A program made the position numbers and the translations under genes. Below the pieces are notes generated by a model. It had not been told where the DNA came from. It saw nothing but the letters and a program-made list of their open reading frames with translations, and made no database searches. A DNA stretch of 64,000 nucleotides from Streptomyces dangxiongensis (lineage in GTDB: Bacteria; Actinomycetota; Actinomycetes; Streptomycetales; Streptomycetaceae), in NCBI RefSeq assembly GCF_003675325.1, contig NZ_CP033073.1, positions 744,001 to 808,000 on the forward strand, in the 5' to 3' direction. Positions 55,645 through 63,626 of this stretch are shown in pieces (the first letter of the stretch is position 1; each line of letters starts with the position of its first letter).

Positions 55645-56531
55645 TCAGGGTGACGTTGGGGCGTCGAGGGTCAAGCCGGTGCCGGCTATGAAGCCGTCGA
55701 GGGTGTCGGGCCGGTATTGCAGGCGCTTGGGCCGATTGCGGACGAGGGCTTCGAGCCGGTCGAGGGCAACGACGGCGAGGTTGGCCAGGCTGCGTTTGAC
55801 GTGGGCCCAGACCCACTCGACGGGGTTGAGGTCGGGCGAGTAGGCGGGCAGCAGGAACACCGTGAGCCATTCACGCTCGGTGATCAGCTCGCGTATCGCG
55901 TGGGATACGTGGGTGTTCAGGCGGTCCCAGACCAGCACGATCGGCGCCTTGACGAGCTGGTGGATGCCGTCGATCAGTGCGATGAAGTCGCGTGCGCCCA
56001 TGCTGCGGCGTTTGCCCTTGCCCGCGGGGTGGGTGCGCAGGCGGTGGCACAGCCTGGTGCGGGAGCCGGGCCGCATGGCGATCAGTCCGGCCACCGACAG
56101 GCGTCCCGAGCGTCGCCCGCTCACCGTCACCTGCGGAGTCACTCCGCGTCGGCCCCAGGTACGTCCCTTGGGCGGCCGCCGGATGAAGCCTGCCTCGTCC
56201 TCGAAGCAGATGTAGCCCCCGCAGGCCGCCCGGGTTCTTCTACCTCGTCCCAGATCACCTCCTTTCACGTGGTGACGGCCTGCTCGTCGCGCTCGGCGAC
56301 CCGCCGTGCGGGGACCTGCGGGCTGAAGCCGAGCCGGTGCATCAGCCTTGTCGCCCCGGAGACGCTGTAGGAGACGTGGAACTTCCTGCCGATCAGCGTG
56401 GCCACCCTCGCCGCCGTCCACACCTGGTCCTCCACCCAGCCGTGCGCGGCCGGGCCCTGCTCCAAATACGCCGCTTCTATGGATAACGGACTGCCCCAGC
56501 TACCCTCCAACGGCCCGCGATCTGGCAGCAA
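55645..56531 (-). pseudogene. IS630-family transposase, nonsense and frameshift mutations
   Basis: The N-terminal part (AAHGWVEDQVWTAARVATLIGRKFHVSYSVSGATRLMHRLGFSPQ) ends at a TGA where family members have Trp (VTT-stop). The catalytic part continues in another frame with GGYICFEDEAGF (first Asp), PIVLVWDRLNTHVSHAI (second Asp) and LLPAYSPDLNPVEWVWAHVKR (Glu). At least two lesions separate them. The 5' end is also truncated near 56490. One IS630 copy, now inactive. Confidence 0.8.
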
Positions 56532-56692
56532 GGCCGGCTTCAGCGACCTGCCAAAACCTGACTCCCCGCTCCCTCCGCCGGACGATGCGCTGACAGGAAG
56601 CGGCAGGAAATCGGCGGGCGGTCAACCTCCTCCGGGCGCGGGAAGGTCCCGTACTTGCGGACAGGGAGGACCGCGCCGGGGCGAGGGAACGC

Positions 56693-57229
56693 TCAGGCGT
56701 CCGGGCGGCAGCGGCGGCGGTAGTAGCCGTAGGTCAAAGCCAGCATCAGGGGGCCCCACAGGGTCAGCAGGCCGCTGACCGTCATCGCCAGGGTGTCCCA
56801 GCCCGGGGCGTACGGGAAACCAGGCGAACCGTCGATGCGGAAGGCCGTGAAGATCCAGTTGACCATCAGCCCCAGGAGGAGGAGCCCGCCGATTGTGGCG
56901 GGAACGATCGCCGCGAAGGGTGGGATGCGGCGGCCACCCAGTTTCGGGACCCAGTTGGGCACCACCTCTCCCCATCGGCGCACCAGCCCGAACCCGAGCA
57001 GCGCGAACGCCTCCGTCAGGAGACTGAGTCCGAAGACGTACGGGATGTGCCACCACGCCGACGGAGTGTTGTCCCCACCCATCGCGTAACCGAAGCCGAT
57101 GGGCAGCCGCCAGAGACACACCGGCAGCCCCACCAGCGGAATGAGGTGGGCGACTCTCTCCGCCCACAGCGGGACGGGGCGCTCCGTCCCCCTACTCCCA
57201 ACTACCGTATGGACCATGTTGGTTGGCAT
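56693..57229 (-). CDS. Hypothetical four-helix membrane protein
   Basis: A 178-residue integral membrane protein with about four membrane segments (VAHLIPLVGLPVCLWRLPIGFGYAMGG, WWHIPYVFGLSLLTEAFALLGFGLV, IPPFAAIVPATIGGLLLLGLMVNWI, LAMTVSGLLTLWGPLMLALTYGYY). The C terminus is basic (RRRCRPDA). ATG 57229 was chosen with GAGAG nearby; an open frame extends 26 codons further upstream. I do not recognise a named family, and no partner gene is adjacent. Confidence 0.65.
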   Translation of the reverse strand: MPTNMVHTVVGSRGTERPVPLWAERVAHLIPLVGLPVCLWRLPIGFGYAMGGDNTPSAWWHIPYVFGLSLLTEAFALLGFGLVRRWGEVVPNWVPKLGGRRIPPFAAIVPATIGGLLLLGLMVNWIFTAFRIDGSPGFPYAPGWDTLAMTVSGLLTLWGPLMLALTYGYYRRRCRPDA

Positions 57230-57370
57230 ACTCTCAGTGTTCCTGGTCTTCCCCTGCCGGGGATCAACCTGCAGGTTGACGTGACTACCCCGCTCGGTTG
57301 ACGACATTTGCAGTCAGCTAAACGCAGGTGTTCCGGCCAGAACACCTGGACTTAGGTTCAACCAACTTGC

Positions 57371-57985
57371 CTAATGTGTCTCAGTGGCGAACGTGATGTC
57401 GTCGGGGTCGGCGTCAGCCCAGACGGGGTGGAACAGGGGGATGGCCTCGAGGACTTCGCTGGGGGTGAGGCGGGTGAAGTGCTGCCAGATGAAGATGCGG
57501 GAGGACAGCATCGGGTCGCGGCGCAGCACGGTGTGACAGCCCTCCCCGCCGACGAAGATGATCGCGAGCTGGGTTGAGGGTTCGTCCCACAGGTAACGGA
57601 AGTATTCGAACGCCTCCCCGTTGAGCGACTGGGCCTCATCGACGAGGAAGGTGCGGGGGCGTTCGGCCAGGGCGGCTTTGAGCAGGCGGTCGAACTCGCT
57701 GGGGTGGCGCGGTGGTTCGCCGGCCAGGTCGAGCACGGTGAACAACTCGTAGCGCACGGCGCGGGCCGTAGGACGTGCACGGAAGGTGATCTTGCGGACG
57801 TCCTCGTGCGGTTCGAGGCCTCGCAGGCAGATGTTGACGGCGAGGGTCTTGCCGAAGCCGGTGCCGCCGTGGATGCACATCATCGCGCGTGCGGCGACCG
57901 TGTCGGTGATGTTGTCCCGGGCGGTGAGCAGGGCCCGGGTGGTGACCACCGACGCATCGGGCAGGTCGGCGTACTGGGGTGGCGG
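57371..57985 (-). pseudogene. Transposition-type AAA ATPase, 5' end cut by an IS fragment
   Basis: The protein has a Walker A GGTGFGKTLAVNICL and Walker B RTFLVDEAQSLN, followed by YLWDEPSTQLAIIFVGGEG and SRIFIWQHFTRLTPSEV, which match TniB/ExeA-type ATPases that load transposases. It starts near 57985 as PQYADLPDASVVTTRALL and has no proper start, because transposase sequence on the other strand follows. About 200 residues remain. It was probably in an operon with the wHTH gene at 58429-58905 before the insertion. Confidence 0.65.
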
Positions 57986-58496
57986 TCCTCGCCGTCGACC
58001 CCTCCTCCACCCGCACGGACGGCTCCATCCTGGGCGACAAGACCCGGATGTCAACGGACGCAAGCGGCACCTGCTCACCGACACGCTCGGCCTGCTGCCG
58101 GCCGTGCTGGTCACACCGGCCTCGACCACCGACCGGGACGCCGCCCGCATCCTGCCGCCGAGGGCCAGGAGTCGTTTCGGGCGGCTGACACGGGTCTGGG
58201 CCGATGGCGGTTACACCGGCCACCTCGTCGACTGGAGCGCGGCACAGCTCGGAGTCGTCCTCGACATCGTCCGCCGCAGCGACGACACCCGCGGCTTTGA
58301 GGTGCTGCCCCGCCGCTGGGTCGTGGACCGGTCTTTCGCCTGGTGCCTGTGCAGCCGGCGCCTGGTTCGTGACTACGAGCGGCGCACCGACACCAGTGAA
58401 GGCGTCGTCCTGTGGTCGATGACCATGCTCATGAGCCGCCGCCTGGCCGCCCGGCACCAGCAGCGTCTTGCCCCGAGGGCGGGGGAGGCAGCGTGA
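57985..58496 (+). mobile_element. C-terminal fragment of an IS5-family transposase
   Basis: From about 58040 the frame reads NGRKRHLLTDTLGLLPAVLVTPASTTDRDAARILPP, then WADGGYTGHLVDWSAAQLG and PRRWVVDRSFAWCLCSRRLVRDYER, ending after LMSRRLAARHQ. This is the catalytic C-terminal half of an IS112/IS5-type transposase, including the final Glu-region helix. The N-terminal half is gone. The fragment splits the ATPase gene from the wHTH gene. Confidence 0.75.
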
Positions 58497-58905
58497 ACCT
58501 GCCCGGTTTCCGCTCCACCAGCCAGCCTCGTTCCACCAGCCGCTTCAGCCGTGCCCTCGCGCCTTCGACGCGGGAGGCGGACGCACTGTCCCAGCCCAGC
58601 ACCACCGCCGCCCGCCGGGCACCGAGCCCGTCGCCTCCCGCATCGACCGCGGCGGTCATCAACGCCTGATAGTCCGGCGACAGCTTTTTCACCTCGGTCG
58701 CGTGTTGCCGGTGAGGCACCGCCCGGCGCGGTCCGACCGGCTTCCTCCGCGACACCTCACCAGCCACGCCGGCGGGTGCGTCCTCCTCGGCCAGCGCCTC
58801 CACGTACTGCTCAAGGCCGATCACCCGGCGCCGGTGCACCTCCTCGGCGTCCGCCAGGGCCGCCCGCACCCGTTCCAACTCAGCTTCGAGTTGCTTCACC
58901 TGCAC
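58429..58905 (-). CDS. Coiled-coil plus winged-helix protein, C terminus altered by the IS fragment
   Basis: A 158-residue frame. An N-terminal coiled coil (QVKQLEAELERVRAALADAEEVHRRRVIGLEQYVEALAEE) precedes a winged-helix-like domain (LSPDYQALMTAAVDAGGDGLGARRAAVVLGW, then ARARLKRLVERGWLVERKPGRFTL). The end (after about 135) runs into the antisense end of the IS5 fragment, so the natural C terminus is lost or unknown. The GTG start follows AGAAGG. It probably belonged to the same element as the ATPase and may bind DNA. Confidence 0.5.
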   Translation of the reverse strand: MQVKQLEAELERVRAALADAEEVHRRRVIGLEQYVEALAEEDAPAGVAGEVSRRKPVGPRRAVPHRQHATEVKKLSPDYQALMTAAVDAGGDGLGARRAAVVLGWDSASASRVEGARARLKRLVERGWLVERKPGRFTLPPPPSGQDAAGAGRPGGGS

Positions 58906-59102
58906 AGCGGCGGCCTTCTGCCGCGCTTACAGAACCGCCCGCATCGACGGCATCCGCCACCCCCACGACATCTCGCCCGGCAACGAGCCGAGGCTCCCGC
59001 GGCAGCAGCTACTTCATGCCTGACCAGCGAAGATGCCACACCAGATTCGGAAAGAGAACGGTCTCTGAGAACGCTAGCCGCGTACGGTGCGTGGGGGACG
59101 GG

Positions 59103-59582
59103 TCAGCGGGTGCGTTCGTAGTGGCGACGTGCTTTTTCGCGGTTGCCGCAGACGGCCATCGAGCACCAGCGGGCACGGTTGGCGCGGCTGCGGTCGAGCA
59201 GGAACAGCCGGCACTCGTCGTTGGCGCAGGGGCGTAGCCGGCCGGGTAGTTGCTTCTCGGTAGCGGCCCAGGCGAGAACCGCCTCGACGGCCAGCCTGGC
59301 GTGCTGGGGAGTCTTGACTGCCCACTGAAGACCATCCGAAGTGATCTCCGGGATCTGGTGGACCCCTTCGAGCAGCGGGCTCAACGCGGCGGGCGAGCCT
59401 TCTCCGCGCACTATGTCCCGCAGGATGTCCCGCGTCTCGCGCAGCAGCGCCAGTTCCGCGAGGCTGCCTTCGCCGCCGTGCTCCCGCGCCCAGCGCCTGC
59501 CTCCGGCCGGGTCGCCGAGCGCGTCCCGTTCCTCGCCGTTGACCAGTGGCCTGCTGTTGAGCAGGTCCAGCAGCGTGTCCAT
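59103..59582 (-). CDS. CGNR zinc-finger transcription regulator (ABATE domain)
   Basis: A 159-residue protein. The N-terminal ABATE-like domain opens with LLDLLNSRPLVNGEERDAL. The C-terminal CGNR zinc finger is RLRPCANDECRLFLLDRSRANRARWCSMAVCGNREKARRHYER, with four cysteines (C-x4-C and C-x4-C type) and the family-naming CGNR. Such proteins are putative ligand-responsive regulators, often next to a hydrolase or transporter gene. The gene is divergent from the alpha/beta hydrolase gene, and two dyad sites lie between them. Confidence 0.88.
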   Translation of the reverse strand: MDTLLDLLNSRPLVNGEERDALGDPAGGRRWAREHGGEGSLAELALLRETRDILRDIVRGEGSPAALSPLLEGVHQIPEITSDGLQWAVKTPQHARLAVEAVLAWAATEKQLPGRLRPCANDECRLFLLDRSRANRARWCSMAVCGNREKARRHYERTR

Positions 59583-59599
59583 CGGTTACCGCTCCCCCT

Positions 59600-59629
59600 C
59601 TAACCAGATCAACTTATTTGACAGGTTAG
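59600..59629. promoter_or_regulatory. Operator candidate 1 (CTAACC...GGTTAG dyad)
   Basis: CTAACCAGATCAA at the left and TTTGACAGGTTAG at the right form an imperfect dyad just upstream of the CGNR gene start. CTAACC[AG]GATCAA recurs 57 bases further on. Confidence 0.55.
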
Positions 59630-59656
59630 TTCATCTCGTGCTTGCCTGACGAGGAA

Positions 59657-59686
59657 CTAACCGGATCAAACGTTCGAAGGGGTTAG
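59657..59686. promoter_or_regulatory. Operator candidate 2 (CTAACC...GGTTAG dyad)
   Basis: CTAACCGGATCAA and GGGGTTAG with the same 30-base outer span as site 1. It ends two bases before the alpha/beta hydrolase ATG, covering its ribosome site. Binding there should block that gene. Confidence 0.55.
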
Positions 59687-59688
59687 AA

Positions 59689-60618
59689 ATGAGCTCGGTG
59701 CATCACCGGACCGCCACCGTCGACGGCCATGAGATCTTCTACCGCGAAGCCGGCCCGGCCGACGCCCCCGTAATCGTCCTGCTGCACGGCTACCCAACCA
59801 GCTCGTTCATGTTCCGCGAACTCATCCCGCTGCTGGCCGACGACTACCACGTCATCGCGCCGGACCACCTCGGCTTCGGCCACTCCGACGCCCCCCTCGT
59901 AGGGGAGTTCACCTACACCTTCGACGCCCTCGCCGAACTCACCTCCGCACTGCTCGACCAACTGGGTCAGGACCGCTACGCCCTCTACGTCCAGGACTAC
60001 GGCGCCCCCATCGGATGGCGCCTCGCGCTCAAGCACCCCGAACGCATCTCCGCCCTCGTGACCCAGAACGGCAACGGCTACGAGGACGGATTCGTCGAGT
60101 CGTTCTGGACCGACGTCTGGGCCTACGGGGCGAACCCCGGCCGCGACACCGAACCCGCCGTCCGCGCCGCGCTAAGCGTCGACGCCATCCGCTGGCAGTA
60201 CGTGCACGGCGTGCCCGACCCGAGCCTGGTCAGCCCGGACACCTGGCGGCACGACTTCGCCCTAGTCTCCCGCGAGGGCAACGACGAGGTCCAGCTCGCG
60301 CTGTTCCGCGACTACCAGAACAACCGCCCGCTCTACCCGCTGCTACACGAATTCCTACGCACCAGCGAGGTCCCGGTGCTCGCCATCTGGGGCCGCAACG
60401 ACGAAATCTTCGGCCCGGCCGGCGCGCGGGCCTTCGCCCGCGACGCCAAGGACGCGGAGGTGCACCTGGTCGACGGCGGTCACTTCCTGCTGGAGAGCCA
60501 CCTGGACGTCGTCGCGGGATACCTGCGCGGCTTCCTCGGGCGGGTGCCGGGACAAGCAGGGTCGGGGGCCGGAAACGGAGCCTTCGCAGGCCACCGCGCC
60601 AGTCACCGACCCTGCTAA
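59689..60618 (+). CDS. Alpha/beta hydrolase, haloalkane dehalogenase/epoxide hydrolase-like
   Basis: A 309-residue alpha/beta hydrolase. The oxyanion motif is LLHGYPTSSFMF, and the nucleophile position reads YVQDYGAPIGWR with Asp103 in place of Ser, as in haloalkane dehalogenases and epoxide hydrolases. The acid and His are near WGRNDEIF and DGGHFLLESH. It may act on a small halogenated or epoxide compound or an ester. The last 25 residues (after LRGFLGRV) look random and end in the TAA of the IS target site, so the C terminus may have been changed by insertion. Divergent from the CGNR gene. Confidence 0.85.
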   Translation: MSSVHHRTATVDGHEIFYREAGPADAPVIVLLHGYPTSSFMFRELIPLLADDYHVIAPDHLGFGHSDAPLVGEFTYTFDALAELTSALLDQLGQDRYALYVQDYGAPIGWRLALKHPERISALVTQNGNGYEDGFVESFWTDVWAYGANPGRDTEPAVRAALSVDAIRWQYVHGVPDPSLVSPDTWRHDFALVSREGNDEVQLALFRDYQNNRPLYPLLHEFLRTSEVPVLAIWGRNDEIFGPAGARAFARDAKDAEVHLVDGGHFLLESHLDVVAGYLRGFLGRVPGQAGSGAGNGAFAGHRASHRPC

Positions 60619-61525
60619 GAACTCCTAACGAAATGATCTTCGAGGTGGTTGGATCACTCCGAGACCGTTGATCCGGGGGTGTGGGGTGGCTCGGCCGAAG
60701 CCGTGGGAAGCCGATGACGAGTTGTGGGCGGTGGTCGAGCCGCTGTTGCCCAAGGTTGAGCGTCGGACCCGGCATCCGGGACGCAGGCGGCATCCGGACC
60801 GGCTGGTGTTCCAGGGCATCCTGTTCGTGCTGCACACCGGGATCTCCTGGGAACACCTGCCGCAGGAACTCGGCTTCGGGTCGGGTATGACCTGCTGGCG
60901 CCGTCTGGCCGAGTGGACCGAGGCAGGAGTGTGGCCCCGGCTGCATGAAGTCCTCCTTGCCGGGCTCCGCTGCGCGAACGCCCTGGACTTCTCCCGTGCC
61001 ACGGTCGACGGCTCCCACATCCGGGCGTTGAAGGGGGAGCCAAGACGGGACGAAGTCCCGTCGACCGGGGCAGGACGGGCAGCAAGCATCACCTGATCAC
61101 GGACGCCACGGGCATCCCGCTCGCCGCAACCTTGACCGGCGGCAACCGCAACGATGTCACCCAGCTGATCCCACTCCTCCAAGCCGTGCCGCCCGTGCGG
61201 GGCAAGCTCGGCCGGCCCCGGCCCCGGCCCCGGCCCCCGGCGCCGCCCCGACGCGGTGCTGGGTGACCGCGGCTACGACCACGACAAGTACCGCCGACTC
61301 GTATGGGACCTCGGCGTGAAGCCTCTGATCGCCTGCCGCGGCACCGAGCACGGCTCCGGCCTGGGCACCCAACGCTGGGTCGTGGAACGCGCCTTCGCCC
61401 ACCTGCACTGGTTCCGCCGCCTGCGAATCCGCTGGGAGATACGCGACGACACCCACGAAGCGTTCCTCAGCCTCGGATGCGCACCGATCTGCCGGCGGCG
61501 CCTGAAGTCATTGCGTCAGGAGTTC
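60619..61525 (+). mobile_element. IS5-family insertion sequence, about 907 bp, with flanking target repeat
   Basis: Left end GAACTCCTAACGAAATGA and right end complement GAACTCCTGACGCAATGA form imperfect terminal inverted repeats. CTAAG flanks both ends (TAA before and after), a target duplication consistent with an IS5 YTAR-type site. The single transposase gene is broken. The same left end occurs at 49651. Confidence 0.85.
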
Positions 61526-61528
61526 TAA
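60686..61528 (+). pseudogene. Transposase of the IS5-family element, two frameshifts
   Basis: GTG 60686 starts VARPKPWEADDELWAVVEPLL and RLVFQGILFVLHTGISWEHLPQELGFGSGMTCWRRL. ALDFSRATVDGSHIRAL holds the first DDE Asp. A frameshift near 61035 moves to HHLITDATGIPLAATLTGGN, and a second near 61215-61240, within repeated GGCCCC units, moves to VLGDRGYDHDKYRRLVWDLGVKPLI and RWVVERAFAHLHWFRRLRIRWE (Glu). The stop TAA lies in the target duplication. Mobilisable only in trans. Confidence 0.85.
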
Positions 61529-61537
61529 GACCGTGTC

Positions 61538-61735
61538 CTACGTGGTGAGGCGGACGAGTCGTTTGTAGCAACACAGGGCGGCTGCCAGTCCGAGAAAGGC
61601 CAGGTAGTTGCGGGGATCGCGCTCATAGCGAGGGCTCAGACGTCGGTAGGCGGACAGCCAGGACATCGTCCGCTCGATGACCCAGCGGCGGCCCAAATCC
61701 CTGGCCCTGGCCAGGATCCTCGACAGCGTCAGGCG
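61538..61735 (-). pseudogene. C-terminal scrap of another transposase
   Basis: The frame SRILARARDLGRRWVIERTMSWLSAYRRLSPRYERDPRN, then FLGLAAALCCYKRL, ends at TAG. It is the C-terminal end of an IS5-type transposase with the WVIERT (Glu) helix. It is cut off at its left next to the complete IS copy and has no start. Confidence 0.65.
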
Positions 61736-61818
61736 CTAATGGGCCGGTCTGCGAGTGAGCACCAGCCGGACGAACCCATAGGCCGACGCGGCCCCAGGAT
61801 CAATCGTGCGGCAGCCCG

Positions 61819-62427
61819 TCAGGCGGGGGGCCAGGTGTGGAGGGCGGCGTCTGCGACCTGTTGGAGTTCGTCGCGGGTGGCGCCCATGGCCGCCTGGACC
61901 GCGATGCCGTTCGCCATGGTCATGAGGTAGCGGGCAAGGGTGTCCGGGTTTGTGCCGGCGGGCAGGTCGCCCTCGTCGATGGCTCGTCGGAAGCGGTCGT
62001 GAAGGTGTGCCCGGTTGTCGTTGCGCCACGCGACAAGCGCGTCGCTGGCGCTCCGTCCGAGGCGGCCCGCGGCCAGGAAACCCTGGACCCCGAGGCATCC
62101 GGCCGGACAGCCGGCCCGGGTGGAGGCATGGACGGAGCCGGTGAGGTAGGCGGTGGCCACCTTCCGGGCGGTGGGCTCCCGCAGTGCGAGGGCGCTGTAG
62201 GAGGCAGGGCCCTCGGCATAACGTTCCAGGGCCTTTCGGAAGAGGTCCTCCTTGTTGCCGAAGGCCGCGTACATGCTGGTCTTGGTGATCCCCATGGCGC
62301 GGGTCAGGTCGGTGAGGCTGACGGCGTCATAGCCGTGTTCCCAGAAGACGACCATGGCCCGTTGCAGGGCCTCGTCGGTGTCGAACCCTCGAGGCCGGCC
62401 GATCGGTGTCCTCTTCGTAGCTTCCAT
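61819..62427 (-). CDS. TetR-family transcription regulator
   Basis: A 202-residue regulator. The HTH reads TDEALQRAMVVFWEHGYDAVSLTDLTRAMGITKTSMYAAFGNKEDLFRKALERY, with the KTSMYAAFGNKE recognition helix. The C-terminal ligand domain has CPAGCLGVQGFLAAGRLG, common in regulators of redox or short-chain dehydrogenase genes. ATG 62427 is preferred to a start four codons upstream. It is divergent from the SDR gene, with two repeats and a dyad between them, so it probably represses both. Confidence 0.9.
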   Translation of the reverse strand: MEATKRTPIGRPRGFDTDEALQRAMVVFWEHGYDAVSLTDLTRAMGITKTSMYAAFGNKEDLFRKALERYAEGPASYSALALREPTARKVATAYLTGSVHASTRAGCPAGCLGVQGFLAAGRLGRSASDALVAWRNDNRAHLHDRFRRAIDEGDLPAGTNPDTLARYLMTMANGIAVQAAMGATRDELQQVADAALHTWPPA

Positions 62428-62447
62428 GCTCCAGACCATACCCTTTC

Positions 62448-62508
62448 TGTCCCGACCGGACCAGAAGTGCTACAGTCTATTTCTGTCCCAGTCGGAATAG
62501 AAATAGAC
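62448..62508. promoter_or_regulatory. TetR/SDR intergenic operator region
   Basis: TGTCCCGACCGGA (62448-62460) and TGTCCCAGTCGGA (62484-62496) are direct repeats. Overlapping the second, GTCTATTTCT (62475-62484) and AGAAATAGAC (62499-62508) form a perfect 10-bp inverted repeat ending 12 bases before the SDR start. Confidence 0.6.
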
Positions 62509-62520
62509 AGAGGTCACATC

Positions 62521-63270
62521 ATGGGAACACTCGATGGCAAGACGGCTGTCGTCACGGGCGGCGGGACGCGAGGCATCGGCCGAGCCACCGCTGCGCGGCT
62601 GGCGGCCGAGGGAGCGCATGTGTTCATCACCGGCCGGCGTTAGGCCGAACTGAAGGAGGCGGTCGAGTCCGTCGGCTCCTCGGTCACCGCGGTGCCGGGC
62701 GACATCACGGACCCGGCCGATCTGGACCCGCTGTACGACGTGGTGCGCGAGCGGGGGCGGGGCCTGGACGCGCTGTTCGCCAACGCGGCCACCGCCTCGT
62801 TCGCCACCCTGGAGCAGATCACCGGCGAGGACTTCGACCGCATCTTCGAGGTCAACGTCAAGGGCACGCTCCTGACTGTGCAGAAGGCGCTGCCGCTCTT
62901 GAATGACGGCGCCTCGGTCATCCTGATCGCCTCCACGGCCGCCGACCACGGCACACCGGCGTTCGGCGCGTACGCGGCGTCCAAGGCCGCTGTCCGGTCT
63001 TTCGCACGGACCTGGGCCAACGAACTCAACAGCCGGGGCGTTCGTGTCAACGCGATCTCGCCCGGGCCGATCGACACCTCCGGCATCACTGACCTCGTCG
63101 GCGAGGAAAGCGCAGCCGCTTTCAAGGCGAAGCTCGGCACCGAAGTCGCGATCGGCCGGATCGGACGCCCGGAGGAGGCCGCCGCCACCGTGGCCTTCCT
63201 CGCTTCCGCGGACAGCAGCTACATAATGGGCGCCAACCTGTACGTCGACGGTGGCGAGAACCAGATCTGA
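62521..63270 (+). pseudogene. SDR-family oxidoreductase with an in-frame amber codon
   Basis: A 249-codon SDR frame. GKTAVVTGGGTRGIGRATAARL binds the nucleotide, then codon 41 is TAG (RR-stop-AELKEAVES) where a Gln (CAG) would be normal. The rest is intact: LDALFANAATASF, SVILIASTAA, YAASKAAVRSFARTWANEL (Tyr-x3-Lys) and VNAISPGPIDTSGI. Translation would stop at 40 residues unless suppressed or restarted. An internal start downstream would lack the cofactor loop. One base restores the gene. Confidence 0.75.
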
Positions 63271-63626
63271 AACCGTCGCACGGCCCGATGATCGCCAGGA
63301 TCGTCGCACCGCAGCCCGGACAGGCATCACCGATGACGTGCACCGGCGGGCAGCGCCCCAGCATGTGGTTACCCGATGCGGCCCGGGCTCGCGGTCGGCA
63401 CCTCCAGAACAAGCCCTCCTCAGCGGAGGACTACGCATGGACCGATCCCGCTCCCCCCGGCCATGGCACGGCTGACCCGTGCGGCACTGCGCTCCCACCC
63501 GCGACAGCCCACACCACCCGTGGGACCCGTCGCGTGATCCACCTGGTCATGACACCCACACCTCACCGGCCACATCTCCGTTCAGCGCCCAGATCATGGG
63601 CAAAAAGAACATTCGACAGGAAACTC
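63271..63626. other. 356-base region without a confident gene
   Basis: Open frames here are shadows or remnants. On the minus strand a short stretch with HVIGDACPGCGATILAIIGPC could be a transposase zinc-ribbon scrap, but it has no start. The promoter of the epimerase gene should lie near the right end, where AGGAAA precedes its ATG. Confidence 0.35.
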
